A stretch of DNA of 64,000 nt, taken from NCBI GenBank assembly GCA_024529925.1, contig JAFEUB010001421.1, positions 843,501 to 907,500 of the forward strand, in the 5' to 3' direction. The translations under genes were made by a program, and so were the position numbers. A model generated the notes under the pieces. The model was not told the DNA's origin and ran no database searches. It worked only from the letters and a program-made list of their open reading frames with translations. Positions within the stretch are counted from its first letter, which is position 1; each line of letters opens with the position of its first letter. Shown piece by piece: positions 7,189 to 20,415 of the stretch. This stretch comes from Ophthalmolycus amberensis (Eukaryota; Chordata; Actinopteri; Perciformes; Zoarcidae).

Positions 7189-9483
7189 ACAGTGCCGTGC
7201 TGTGATTTGTTTTGTTAAAAAACCCTGACTTCATGCTTTGGCAGGTCGATCCCCCAGAAGACAAACTCCAATGCTTAGCAATGCTTGTGAATGGAGCTTG
7301 GATCGAGCGATGCTAGGCTATGCTAACATTGCAGCTGTACTATCAACTCTCAAAATAACGTATTTCTATTGTACAATAGGCTAGTCTATGGGAGTTCTGT
7401 CCAGCCTCCTTACAAATATGAGCTCACAGACGGCTAAAATGTGTTTTTCTGCCAATTCACAACACAAAAGCATCAGTTGGAATATTTCAACACACACGGA
7501 TATGCAGATGACGCATGTACACATATTTGTGTCGCTTCATTCGTGTAAGTTGCGCCGGCCCGGTGTCAATACGCTTCACTCGAGTTCGCTTCACATTTGG
7601 TGTGACATCATCACAAGCTTATCCACGTTTTGGCAGTCCAATCAAATGCTAAGGATTTGAATCCCCCTGGTGCCTGCACACCGCTCGGATGTTCCGCTTC
7701 ACCGTGAAATCACAGTCCAGACGCTAAAGATGCTCTAACTGCCGTTTGACTGGGACTTAAAGACAATGATGTGATTAACCTCCATCACATGTCCTTGCAC
7801 TCAACACAGATAATCAATGTTCTCCTGAATGAGAGGTCAATCCCACCTCTCTCTCTCTAAGTGGCAGGACATTGGAGAGTCTCACGTTGTTGCGTGAGGA
7901 CGAAACCGCCCTGAAAAATACTAAATACTAAATACTACTAACAAATTCTAAAGGACATCCTTTTACTTTCTTATTATCATCTATAGGGGTTATTAACAGC
8001 CAACACTGGTTCCAATACCATGATCTTTTCCTTTGCCTAAACAAAATACCGGCTGCAGTCATGAATTTTGTATTTGTAACAGTGGTCAAAAATCGAATAA
8101 TTGCAGTGTTTGAAAATATGTAACAAGCGTATGAGAGAGGAAGAAACCCGTGTATTCTCCAGTCTCTTTCATCAACTTCACTTGAACTCTGGAATCCAGC
8201 TGTTCATGATTTTTCTGTCTCAAAGTGTGGCATTAAATGATTGATTGACAGCACTAATGGCATTGCACATCTGCCTTTATCCTCCTCTTTCCTTTAGAAA
8301 CCAGCGGACACTCCCCGGCAGCTGAGCATTAGTTGTGCATGCTGTGAGAAGCTGTGTAGGGCTGACACCACGGGGGACATGGAGAGTCTCTAATGTGAAG
8401 CGCTATCCTACAGCAGTCTGCAGAGTATAGCTCGACGCTGTGAATGTACTTGCTGTGTCTTTCACATTCTACAAAGCAACTTTTCCCTCCACCAGTTCTC
8501 AGTGACGCATGAAATATTGGGGTGTTTCAGATAACTGAGTCAACTTTTCTTCAAACTGAAAGGAGCAGGTCACATTTGGATTTTAGAGGCATAATGCTCT
8601 CAAGTAAAAAGTTCAGCACATCCTGGCAGAACTGGGACACATGCAGAGGCAAGTATTATTTTGGCACAATGTGAGCAACCCTAAGAAACTAAATTATTGC
8701 TACAGACATCCCTGGGGGGGGATGACTAAAAGACCTGGAAGGATCCGTTTAAATGATGCTAGTTAGCTCTGCCAGCTAAGTCATTTATCAAAAGATCAAT
8801 CCAGACACTCATCTGAGGGCTGTTCAAGAAGATCAATGGCAAATTAGCATTTGGGGTTGTTGAAGAAAACAATCGATTCTGCAATGAAGTAGTTGGAGAG
8901 GTCTGAAAATGCCAAATAAGAAGCTCCAATGAGCAACGGATTTAAAAGTCAAAGAGCTTTCGCTGGCGTTGTCTGTCGCCGGGCGTTTACAAATGAACCC
9001 GTAAGCAAACGGCACTGTGGGAATGGTGGAATATAATTCAATGTATTTAAATCGATTTTTATTATAGCTTTTGTAAGTCTAATGAGATCATATCTGACAC
9101 GTCATTGAATGGAATTGACTGCTTGCTAAACACTGGTCCTGTGATGCTTTGGATTCCTCCGCATGTTGAAGCAGATTGACTGGGGCCCCAGTAGACTGAT
9201 ACTCTCGCAGTTATTAACTTTGGATGCTGTCTTTTTTTCCCTCCCAGTCCAGTATCTGTACCTTGATTAGATTTGGGAGAGTTTACACTCCAGCAATCCA
9301 AGCTCAATTGGTCATCTGAAAAATTCTGTAAGGCTACGTTGGCCTTACAGACGTACACAGCTCATGTATCTGGAGCAGCACGTTAGCAGAGCAGCAGTCG
9401 CTTCAGTGCGTTTCGGGCACATGATTGGTGACTGACTGGCACTCAGAGTCGAGCATGCACACAAAATGGACTTGGAGCCACGT
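7189..9483. other. No gene or clear repeat recognised
   Basis: About 2.3 kb right of the gypsy insertion. There are only short reading frames, no splice-bounded exon, and no inverted or tandem structure beyond a small (CTAAATA)-type run near 7920. Confidence 0.5.
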
Positions 9484-9745
9484 GGCGTCAAAGAAATACG
9501 TGAAAAGACGACTTCTTAAGAGCACATTACGTGGTGGCGGCACCTAATCGGTTTAGGTTTAGTTTACGTGCTTATTTCTAAACCCAACTAAGTGCTTTTG
9601 TTGCCTAAAAAAAACCTAAAACCTCACTTTGTTTTATTGTTTCTGTGGTGACGACACAGTTTTTAACTAAATATATGCCGCCACCATGTAATGCACGTAA
9701 AGAGGTCGTGGTCAGTCCGTGTATTTCTGTGAGATCACATAGGTC
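9484..9745. repeat. Fold-back MITE-like repeat
   Basis: The left end (near 9485-9541) is an imperfect inverted copy of the right end (near 9675-9740). Both contain TGCCGCCACCA, GTAATG and CGTATTTCT in the same order. The middle has AAGTGCTTTTGTTGCCT, a motif that recurs near 57950 and, diverged, near 14980 and 58270, so it belongs to a dispersed fish repeat family. No target duplication was found. Confidence 0.5.
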
Positions 9746-12700
9746 ACATTTAAATACGTTAGGTCCATAATGTTTTCCTATGGTACAGCACAGTTGGCGT
9801 GTGCTCGACATCAGCTTGGATCCAGTTCCATCGCCCTGCTGAGCACGCCTTTCACCTGTAATGTTACTGGAACACAGTTTAAAAAAGCCCAGATCTAACG
9901 CTAAGCTCCATCTTGCTTATCAATGTATGTAAGCCAAGCATCCATACAGGGCGATGTTTGAACTAAATCATTACATTTCCCTTATCAGCCTTATAAACCT
10001 TGGGCTAACTATATATCTACAGCATTACATTACATCTACATGGATGCTGACTTTTTGAGACATGTAGCAGCTTCAGTATGTAGACACTAATTAGATCGAG
10101 ACAACCAACACATGGAGCTAGCGTTAGCATAATTAGCTAGCTACCTGCAGCTGCCTAAATTGGCCGGCAACAGTTGTTTCATGAGAAGGCTGCTTAGGTC
10201 ATACTGTATCTGAAATTAAGTACAGATTGTTTCAGAATTTCCAAAATATTTTGCGACTTGACCGAATGGAAGGCTTAGCAACAGATCAGTGAAGAGGTTC
10301 GTTTTTCATCTCAAAGCATTTGGAAAAAAAACATGTGTACATGAGCATTCAAGGTTTAATATTTACAGAACGTCATCTACTGACCTACTTGCTGTTGAAT
10401 CAGCGCAACAGAGCGTATCAAACAAAAAGGGGGGAAACCTTCCCTCCCAAGTGTCATGGCATCTCTTATTTCTGATTCCCACGGCTCTTAGCCCCCCAGG
10501 TCGAGCATCGTGAGTGTATTTTCATCCTCGAAGGCTCTTCCCCACCACTGCTCTTCATGAAATACATAGGAATAAATTGAACTGCATGCCAAGGCCCTGT
10601 CTAGTACACGCATAGTAATGGTGAAGCGGGGAATATTGCTTTTTTTTCTATAGGGTGAAACTCCCGGGTGTGTTACCTAACTTGTTACGGAAAGGTCAGG
10701 CTTCACAATAGTGGAGACAGCAAAGAGTGAAGGTTTTCAGTGCAAAGGTAGAAATGATCCTGTGGTGTGTGAGGGAGTCAGTTTGAGTGCACATTCCACA
10801 GTATGTAGAAAAATGCACCAAAAGACATGAAATTTCACACCTGCAAACTTGTCGCTTTTCGGTGAAATTTGCCGTTTTGAATCAAAATATGTCATCCACG
10901 TGAATCGTGTAGATCCGTAGTGGTTTTTTTGGGGGTAGGGGTCAGCTGGTCAGCCAGCGTTTCTCAGATTGGCGTGAGGCGAGGAGAAAAGGTGATGTCG
11001 TGATCTTCGTAATAGAACATCTTTGATGTGACGTGTCGAGTCTTGGCCAATCAGCGTTAAGACGTCTACAGCGTCTTCATTTCCCTCCATTACAGTTTAA
11101 GTTACGTTACGTACCGTTACAGGTCAGACTTGCTGGGTTAAGTTAACGTCCACTGCATGCGAAACGTCGTGGACTGTTAACGCTCGTCACTATCGCGATT
11201 TATGAGGAAAAAATGTAACGTGATGAAACTTCAGCGTCTGTTCATTACGCCTCGCTCAGCAGAATTCCCATTCATTTACCATACTCAAAACATATGGTAA
11301 AACACATTTTAACAGTCTTAGACAATATCAAAATATTACGAACGAAATGTTCACCGAGCCAAAAATAAAACACTCGTCGGATGTGACGGCGTGGCGCCAT
11401 TTTCACTAACGCGGCACACCGGACAATCAAACTAGACACCCCCACAAACACATTCATGTATATATTTACAGACATCCATCTCCATCACCTAGACGCCGAA
11501 ACAGTATGTTCATCGAACCAGACTCATTCAGCTTGGATTACTCCTTCACCCACCTGCAAACAGGACACAACACTGGGCAACTTCAGCGTCTCTTCATTTC
11601 TCCTCGCTCAGCAGAATGAGGAACACAACATCGCAACGTTACGGTCGTAAATCATTTTACTGTCGTAACGCCTGTCTAAAGCAAAAATAAAGCACCACCC
11701 TGCCCCCTGCTGGCTACAGGATGGAATGTACATTCTGTACAAAGTAAAGGCATGTCAGTCACTTCTAAAACTATTGCCAGAATATACCAGTGTGCTCACT
11801 GTAAAAACATGATGGCTGTACATAAAACAAAATACATTAACACACATGTGAAAACACATTGGTGGGCGTCACACATGCAAACGAGCCTGATTGCACAAAC
11901 AGTCCAATTCACAAAGATCAGTGCTGATCAACTCAGTTACAGTGAAGTTGTTAGCGTCTTCAGAGGGTTGGCGCTAACTGAAGGCACTTACAAGGGCTTG
12001 TCGACGAAAGCTCGTTTATTTTGAGACGCAGCGACAGGATGCAGTGACAGTTGTGCCATGAAAAATTGATGAATAACGTTCCCCCACGTGCCATATTTGA
12101 GATGCATGAGACAAAAATGAGATTTAAATAATCAATGAAGTTACGCTGCTGTGGTGCGTAAATATGCACGACGTGTCTCTTCATGGGGAGACGCACTTAT
12201 CGTTTATGCTGCGGTGGGATCTCTGCAGGTATTAAATATACTAAAATTAGTGTTAAAAAACTCTTGAAAGAAGATAATTTAAGTGATATTTTACAAATTT
12301 ATGATGTTTATTATTTAAGCCAACCACATGTGTGTTCTCTGCGGCGCAGAGGCGTTTATGGGAACAACTCGGCATGTCAGGTTCTTCTGGCTCAGGCTGA
12401 CGCTCACGCCTCACAACCGACACGGTGAACCTGAGCGCATTGATACTTTGACAAAACATATTGTTTGGCCCTTGAACGCACCGCCAACATCAGTGATCCG
12501 CCTTCCATCCGAACGCTCTGTTTTCCTTTCAGCGCGAGACGTCTCACACTTATTAAGTCGTGCTGAGATACGTGACCTTGGCGAGTTACAGCAGAGCGCT
12601 GTAGATTAATCATATCGGGGGGCCGCCATTCCCCCTCCGTTGTCTCTCAGCTCACCTCTTTGATCTCACCTGACTCTAATTTCACACGCCATGGGCAGTG

Positions 12701-13608
12701 GAACCTTTTCTTTTTTTCCCATCAAATTTCCAGAGATAAGATGAAATGTGCTTCTTTTTTTTTTAATAGGGCCTAAAACTCCCGCTGGATTGGAGCCATG
12801 CTGGGGCTTGCACATCACAGACGGTCCTATGATGTTCTCTTGAGTTTTGATATCGGAGCGTGACCTATCGGGCAGCCACTCTAACCGCAAGATATTGTCA
12901 GAGTGAGACAGCTGGTCATCTCGGATTTAGATAAAAACCCTGCCGTATGGTGAGGATGCATCGAACCGAGACAGTGAGAGTGCATCCGGCCATTAAAAAG
13001 AAAACGTTAATCTCGTTTCGGCCCGTTTTCTTCTTCCTTTGTCCACGTTACGCCTCCACTCATCATTTCACAGTGCACGCAGTATGTCATTGGACTTAAA
13101 GGATAACAATTCCGCAGTGTCAAAACTAATTTACCTGCTGCCCAGACTCACGGAGACACCCTGAATAAAAAGCCATCATCAGCTGATTGACAGCGAGCAA
13201 GTAGCACCGACAAGAAGGAAACGTTTATTCTGTTTGTAGCTTTTGCTAAAGCTCATTGAAAAATCCCCAGAAAGATTGGTGAGAACAGATTTGTTTTGTG
13301 TGTGATTTTATGCTTTTTTTACATCCAAACGTTGTTTTGTTTCCCACCGCATGTTGCTGATCCTTTTGTAGTGAGTAAAGCGATGAAATAGGCAGAATAA
13401 ATGGCAGAAAGTACCAGGGAGCTGCTGACTATGTACCAAGGCACCTTCATTTTATCAAACAGTAATCGGTCGGACATTACTTCACTATATCGCCACATTG
13501 CAAATAGTTGTTTGCTCTTAGAATAATGTTTTGAGTATCTAACAGAGTACCTCTTTTAACTTCCTCTAAAGTGAGGAATATGAGCCTTATCCTCAATTCC
13601 TCCATCTA
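9746..13608. other. Mostly unassigned sequence
   Basis: No gene is recognised. A roughly 40-bp segment is repeated directly at 11226-11264 and 11580-11618 (ACTTCAGCGTCT ... CCTCGCTCAGCAGAAT). The area near 12310-12620 has short overlapping open frames on both strands without family motifs. Confidence 0.45.
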
Positions 13609-13930
13609 TTGCCACGCCCTGACTCCAATGATTCCTCGTCCTTGTGTTTTCCCCTGTTGTGGGCGTGGCGCCTCTCTCACTCTCCCGCTCCCCTGATTGA
13701 AGCCAAGATGATTCAGCTGGTCCAAGCTGCACACCTGCAACCCGTCTGCCCATCAGCGCTGCAGTATATCCACCCACGTCTTTTCACTCACAGCGGTGTT
13801 CTCACGTTTGTGGCTGCTTGATGTCATCATTTGACTTCATTCCCTGGGACCCAGTCAATAAACCGTCCTTTTCCTTCCACATTCTGAGAAACTGTGTTCT
13901 GCATTTGGGTTCCGCCCTGTTGATGGTTAC
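13609..13930 (+). repeat. Solo-LTR-like repeat fragment
   Basis: About 320 bp starting TTGCCACGCCCTGACTCC, with a TATA-like GTATATCC near 13763, AATAAA at 13857-13862, and a downstream CATTTGGGTTCCGCCC typical of the R-U5 part of fish LTRs as I remember them. It is flanked by ATCTA on both sides (13604-13608 and 13931-13935). The ends are not a clean TG...CA, so the class is uncertain. Confidence 0.4.
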
Positions 13931-13935
13931 ATCTA

Positions 13936-16380
13936 GAACGTTACATTAGTGCGGTAAAAAAACGTTTACAAATCACCCATATCACCCTTCAATGGCGTCA
14001 GAATCTTCAAGGCTTAGTTTTCAGAAGAGTAGCGAGATGTTTATGTCTGAGCGCTACACTGCACATTTCATGAGATGACCTGCCAATCAAACAGCGCAGG
14101 CCTGCTGGAGACTGTCCTCGCTGTAAAAAATTGATAGCACTGGTCATTGTTTTAAATGCTGAAAACAACCTTAGTTTACACTTCCCTGATGAGGGTTGTT
14201 GTCATGTGGGCATGAGAACAACTGCTGTTGTCTTTGAGAAGCAATGGCCAATGCAGCGTTTGGGAGTACAGCTCCTCGTACCACACTGTCTCCTACCAAC
14301 GGTCAAAGGTGTCATCTTAACATGACTTTCCCGAACCTTAATTAAGTCGTTTCCAGCTGCCTAATGTTACCCATATGGGTTCCATTTCACAAAAAAAACA
14401 CGATCATGAATTGTTTCATGTAGAGATATCACATTGTGGTTTGAATTTCAATTCCGCAGACAAAATGAATGGTGCACCAGGATCATTGTAAATAATACAG
14501 ACTAATCAACACATATTTGAAATGAATTGTGGTGGCTATATCCAAAAAAGAAAGTTTAAAGTGGGATCAGACGATGCTAATATTGGTCATTTTGTTCCCA
14601 TGGGTTTACTAACTGTCACTGCGTCGGTGTCTGCCAATATCCAGAGCTTGACTGTTGGTCAAGTCGATTTCTTTGGACATTTGGGCTCTCTGGGGGAGCC
14701 AGGGTGGAATGGACTGACACCAACCACCACAGCAGGGTGACACAAAGTCCGGTCGTCGGCAAAAAAACTGTTTGCATTCAATCGTACATTAAATGTGATA
14801 TATTAACAAGTGTGGAGTGGGAGAAAGTCCGCAGATGGTAGATGGATCAAACAAACACAGGGCTTTCACCATGTAGACCGCTGTTCATGTCCTGTGTGGA
14901 AAGTTCCACTTATTATGTGACTCTTGTTATGGGAGAAATTTGGCTATGGGTGGTTATTTATTTTCTCTTTTTCTAACCTTAACCAAGCAGTTTTCTTGTC
15001 TACATCCAACCAGTTGTTTAGTGACCATAACCACGCTGCATTTCTGCAAGCGCGATAGGAGGCTGATAGGAAAAGTAATTCTGAAAAGTATTTTTTGTTC
15101 AAGAACATCAACGGTCACTGCATCTTGTGGTTTACAGAAAGTGTTTTCTTTTTCTGGCGACTGGTTTGGGACACTCCTGTCAATCAAGCAATACCAAATT
15201 TATATTCTCTCAAATACATTAAGTTGTACCAAGAAACAGACAGGGAATTAGCCACAGATGCCCAAAAGTCTTGTAGAAATATTGTTTGACAGTACTTCTT
15301 CGGGCCATCACCTATGGCAATGCAGCAGTTGTGAGAATGCACCTTAGGACACTTTGCATTTTTAAGTTACTTCGTGTCGTATGCATTGTCGCTTGCAATG
15401 AAAATGTTATATCTGAGGCTCACGCAAAGAAAACAATGCAAGTTAAAAATGGGATCTAAGAGATGAAATAGTGCAAAGTTAAAATAAATTATAAGGAGAA
15501 AATATAACATTTATATTAATCTTTAAAATATAAATACGATAATATATATTTGTGGTAGACAGCATTTGCAAAATGAATATACTAATGTAAACCGGGATGT
15601 AGTAAATGTAAATGCCTTATGAAAAGACTTCTTGTTTTATTCATGATGTCTGTCTGCTGTGCTATATGGTGGCTATGATTGCTCATGCTAACTTAGCTTT
15701 GTTTATTAAAAAAAATACACATCCTCTTTGGCAGAGAAAGTAATAAACAACAATTAACAATACGCAAAGTTAATTAGATGACAGTGTAATTGGCTTGGGT
15801 TTAATCATCACATTAAATATCAACAGTGTTCCTGCGAGCATTTCATGAGTCTGCACCGATAGCTGTGATGCTGTGCAACAGAGATGCAGAGGATGCAACA
15901 TTATTTTTAGAATGCAACGTACTTTCTGTACGTTGTTCCAGTGCGTACCAGCCCCCCGAGCACCTGCATCTCACTGATGTCTGTGGTTTCCAAAAGCATT
16001 AATACATCCTTCCCTCCCTCTCTGCTGTCTCGCTCTGACCATGCGTCGACCCCCACGCTACACCAACCTCTCCCTGCCTCATAGTCCGAGACAGATAATC
16101 GATACGGCTCGGCATCCCAAATCTTATTGACTTTAGTTTTTTCAGGAAGACTCCATAAAGAGTCATCGGGGTGATTCTGTCACTGCCTGTTCCATCCCCT
16201 GACATTAAAACCTCTTTCTCTGCCCGCCAAAAGACAAGAGGTTGCAGACGAGGAGCTCTGGCTGCCCGCACGACCACCGGAATACCAAATGACGGGGGAA
16301 TGGAGACGGCAGTGCCACTTTCCACTTGCAAGAGAGGCAAGGTTCAAGACCATGTGATGAGAATACAAACACCCCGGGTC
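13936..16380. other. Unassigned, with an old dispersed repeat
   Basis: The part near 14840-15080 shares GATCAAACAAACACAGG...CTTTCACC and the 'aaccaagcagttttcttgtct' type block with 57775-57980, so both are diverged copies of one dispersed repeat. The rest shows no recognisable gene. Confidence 0.4.
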
Positions 16381-16388
16381 CTTTAGAG

Positions 16389-17363
16389 CAGAGATTCTTA
16401 ACCATGGGGCCCACGATTCGGCCGCGAGCGCCACCTAGAGGGCCGCAAAAAACTTTCAGTTTTGCACTTGTGGGCCGCGAGGGCCGCGGGACCGCATAGG
16501 TTATCAATTGAAGACACCAGAGATATTACTGTTATCCATGAGACGCTCAGTTGCAATATAGCTTCCCACCACCTGGTGGCGGTAATGCGTCATTCAGTTG
16601 TTTAACAAGCTCCAATAAGCAGAAGAAGACACTCAGCTAGCCGCTAGCCTGTAGCAAAAGTTATGTATACGTTTTTAAAAAGAAAAAATTAAGACGACAG
16701 TGGTACCATACCCCCCCAAAAAGTCTAAATGTGTGTGCAAGTACAATCCTGACTTTCTTAAGTACAGCGGTTTTATCAAAATATAAAGGGAGAAACACCT
16801 TTAGTGTGTCAGAATATCATTTGGTTACCATGTGTCCATTTGGGTTTCCAAATATCCTTTTAGAGCTCCGCCTGGATCTCTTCATGGAAGAAACACTGTA
16901 GAATGTTCATACTTTGTCCAATCTTCTTCAAATGTGAGGCAGTTGTTCACTGATAGTGTAGTTACAGCCCTATACTGTCCTTTACCTGTACAGATACAGC
17001 CACAGGCAGCTATTTATACTGAGATACTTTTTTATTTCATGTGGACAAAAATCTTCAATTTTTACTGACTCCACTCCACGGCCCACTGCTCTGTTTCTGT
17101 ATGACCTACAGGTTTTCTGACACTTTTGATGCAAATAGTCAGAGTGGTTCAGAAGCTACAGCCATTTTAATTTGGGTATGTCATTTTAGGCGGTTTTGCT
17201 CCAAAATAGGGGTTGAACAGGTAACAATATAGTTATTGAATACAAATCAAACCAAGAGTGAGATCAATTGGTTAAACTAATAGTGTTAATATTTGAATGG
17301 GCCCCCGGGACACTTTGTACTTGAAAAGTTGGGCCCCGAGATCAAAAAGGTTAAGAACCCCTG
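16389..17363 (+). mobile_element. Non-autonomous hAT, deletion derivative of the 42-kb element
   Basis: Perfect 8-bp target duplication CTTTAGAG (16381-16388 and 17364-17371). TIRs are CAGAGATTCTTAACC and, inverted, CAGGGGTTCTTAACC. The left 390 bp matches the 5' end of the transposase-bearing element at 42013-44400 (inverted), through the promoter into the first BED-finger codons. The right 140 bp matches its 3' end from about 17226. The roughly 450 bp between has no counterpart in that element. Confidence 0.9.
16688..16772 (+). pseudogene. Remnant of hAT transposase N-terminus
   Basis: Matches the first roughly 28 codons of the transposase at 44105 and below, but the start codon ATG has become ATT, and the frame breaks into unrelated sequence after the codons for the tyrosine-rich start of the BED region. 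It cannot encode a transposase. Confidence 0.75.
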
Positions 17364-17371
17364 CTTTAGAG

Positions 17372-18117
17372 ATTGAGAAAACACTAGTGTTTTATTTTTT
17401 TCGGATGTGAAACTGCAGGATAATTAGATGCTTTCACATGATTAGCAGCAGGGCGAACTGTGTAAAAGGGCAGGGACTTTTTGCAACTTACGTTTCTTTT
17501 TTTTTTTCTTTCATCTGGACTGTCGAGGTTTGCCAGATTTGTTTGGCGAAAGTTCTTGCAGGGTTATTTAAAGTCTTTCCGGCAAGAGACAGATCAGTAG
17601 AGGTCATAGAGGACTGAATGTCCCTTCAAATGTTTAATAGGCTTTTTCAAACACCACACACACACACACACTGTATAATTTCCATATAAAAGCTAGTACT
17701 CGTGGCTGACACAAGCCAATAAAGGCTGGTCCGTAATAATAACTGGTTTTGGAGACGTTGAATTGACTGTACTGCGATGGCTCACGAGGTAAATTCATCA
17801 TAATGTACATTTCTACAAAACTAATTCCATCAGCCTACCAGGAGAGGGAGGGAACATGTCCTTTGAGCTGCTGCAAAGCTTTTGATGTGAAACATCTGTG
17901 CAGCTTAGTGGGAAGCTTTCAGTTTCAATGATGGTATCTTAACACCGGGAGAGAAAAAATGGCAAAGTAGAATTATCTGCAATGAATTAATGAGTCAGAA
18001 CATTATACATGCTGTAAATACATAACAGCAAACATGTGTGCAGGGCTGGATTACTAACCAGGCGGCAACCCCCGCTTCTGAAAAGTGAAGCCAATGCTAA
18101 AGTGACTTAAACTTGTA
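17372..18117. other. No gene recognised
   Basis: Contains a short (CA)n run near 17655-17672. Otherwise nothing identifiable. Confidence 0.5.
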
Positions 18118-18535
18118 TTTGCTTTAATGGCCAGCAGGGGGCGACTCCTTTGGTTGCAAAAAGAAGTCCAATTCTATGAGAAAATGACTACTTCTCTCTT
18201 GATTTATTCCCTCAGTAAACGATGTAAACATGAGTTTATGTCTCAATCTCCAGTTTCAAGTCTTCTTCAATACAGCATGATGTTCATTTAGTACATGATG
18301 GTCCATTTAGAGTCAAATAGACCATAAAGTAGGGCGTGGCTACCTTTGATTGACAGGTCGCTATCGTCGTCCGGTCTGGGAGTTCTTAAAAAGAAAAGAT
18401 TTAAGTTAATTGTAACATTTTGGTCACCTAAAAAAGTCCCATTGAGCGTTCGATTGTTAGCTTTACTCTCTCGTGTCACTTCTGGTGAAAAAAAGAGAGC
18501 TGTGGCCAAAAAAACAAGATGCTGCTAAACTAGTC
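18118..18535 (+). repeat. Dispersed repeat, copy 1 (inverted partner at 60 kb)
   Basis: Begins with CAGGGGGCGA and contains TTTCAAGTCTTCTTCAATAC and GATTGACAGGTCGCTA. The same order of blocks occurs inverted at 59990-60465 at roughly 85 percent identity by eye. The class is unknown to me; no reading frame is preserved. Confidence 0.6.
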
Positions 18536-20200
18536 ATTTGGTTTCGATACTTGTCTATCAAATATATATCGAATAATGGAAATACAACAAGCCCTGGCAT
18601 ATTTAGCTGGCCCGCGTCACATGACTGTGGAAGCGTGACATTAGAACCTAGCGCGCACACTTCCACATCAACAGGTGAGAGGGGAGAAAGGAGAACGTGG
18701 CCTGTTGTGCTACTTTCTGTACTCCTGTAGATGAAGATACGAGAGTGAGCAGTATGAGAGTAACCTATTCACACCTTTTCAAAAGCAACACACCCTGAAA
18801 GTCATAAGGAAGCATATTATTTCATCATTGCATTTTGTGGCACAAACTTTTCTTTAACTGCACTCATATTTGCTTTTTTGCTAGATTTGTTATGAATGGC
18901 CAGTATGTGATTTGCCCTTCAGTGTAATGATCTTTTATTTTTGTTGAAAATCACTTCCTATTTAAGAAATGATCAGTATTGTTGAAACTTTAACAAAAAA
19001 AAATGGGTATTGTATCCGATTTTTTTTTAAACGTTTGGGATCAACCATCGGCAACAGGAGCGTATCACAAACCCGGTCTTACTGAAATATAAGGAAATAT
19101 ACTTCTGTGGTTGGGAACAATAAAGGCAATGTTGTATACAAGCCTAAGGCCCGGTCCTCTCTGCAGTGGAGGTAAATATAAGGTATCATAGAAGGAATGT
19201 GATGTAGCAACTCACCATAAACAGAAGCCTGTGCAGCGACGATGCAGGCAGATGTGGTCGCAGGGTACACAGACGGCATAATTCCCAGCAGCCCACACAT
19301 CCCCTATGGTGCGCAAGTGGGATAATCCCATTAAGATATAAAAGGCCAGTGCTCATAGATGTCACGATGACGGCAAGCAGACCAGGTGACAAAGCTTTGA
19401 GGATGAGAGGGGATCATGTTAATTTGCCTTGGCGCAAGAGGCAACGGCTCCATTGAGGTTCTTTTTAAAGGTTGCTCACCCAAAACACAGACCATGCCTC
19501 GTTGGCAAGGAGTGCGGCGGGTGGAAGTCGTCGGTGTGGCGATGCGTGACACCTCAGGAGATCAGTTTCCACCAGTCACCAATCAGCGGCGCCGCCGTCT
19601 CTTAATTTCAGCTCACGCATGATGTTCATGCAGCCCCGATGACTCTCGTGAGGTCTCGCGGTACAGCATTCGTGTGCTTGATTTAGTAGTTTGGAAATAT
19701 ATTATCATCTTAAAGTTCAAACAAAGCAGGTAAAGTTGTCCTTTTTTTTATATCCATACTGGACTTTGAATGACTTCGTTCTAGCTTGCCTGCCTTCATT
19801 GAATCAACCTTTTTAAAAATGAAATGTGTGAGGACGAGTGAGCATTTGATCATTGGATTAAAAAGGAATTACTTCTTATATTGCTAGAAACCTACGAGGC
19901 TCACCGGTCCAGTTATGAGCTTCCATAAGCCCCGATGGCATTAGTTTATACCTTTTTTGTTTGTTGGCAAGCGGCGGGATAAGATTGCTGTGTACGCCGG
20001 GGCAATATATGGATCCAAAAATATACAGCGTATTGTAATATTTTGTACCTACTATACATTAGAAGGATGCTCACAGCTATGGAATCGCAGGAAGCACGAG
20101 AAAACCATTACTCGTTTCAGGCTCGCCGGTCCCTGAGACGCATGGCGGGACAGTAATCCATACGGTAATATATTTTTATTAACGCCCCCAACAGAATCCC
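18536..20200. other. No gene recognised
   Basis: Short reading frames only. I could not identify any repeat or RNA gene here. Confidence 0.45.
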
Positions 20201-20207
20201 ATTAATG

Positions 20208-20415
20208 CTAAATTGTGTCCAGCCGATTGGAGAATAAGATCAGCTCGATGGCAGGAGTTGAGTTGAACTTTACCACGGAGCATCTCTCTGTTTTTCGATA
20301 ACGAAGGCAGCCGTCATCCTGAAATGGATCCGTGTTCATCAACAGCTTGCTGTTGCAGGAATAGATCAGCAGGTAATCATTGAGTCTCCACATGCATGGA
20401 CTTGGAAGGGGACAA
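20208..20415 (-). other. Possible exon or conserved non-coding block
   Basis: A 61-codon open frame on the minus strand with coding-like codon choice (many CTG, AAC, AAG and ATC) and several cysteines. Just upstream is a strong acceptor-like sequence (TTTTGTCCCCTTCCAAG, about 20409-20425). Inside it there is a donor-like GTG|GTAAAG. The opposite strand is also partly open, and I recognise no protein family. It could be a lone host exon, a conserved regulatory block, or chance. Confidence 0.2.
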
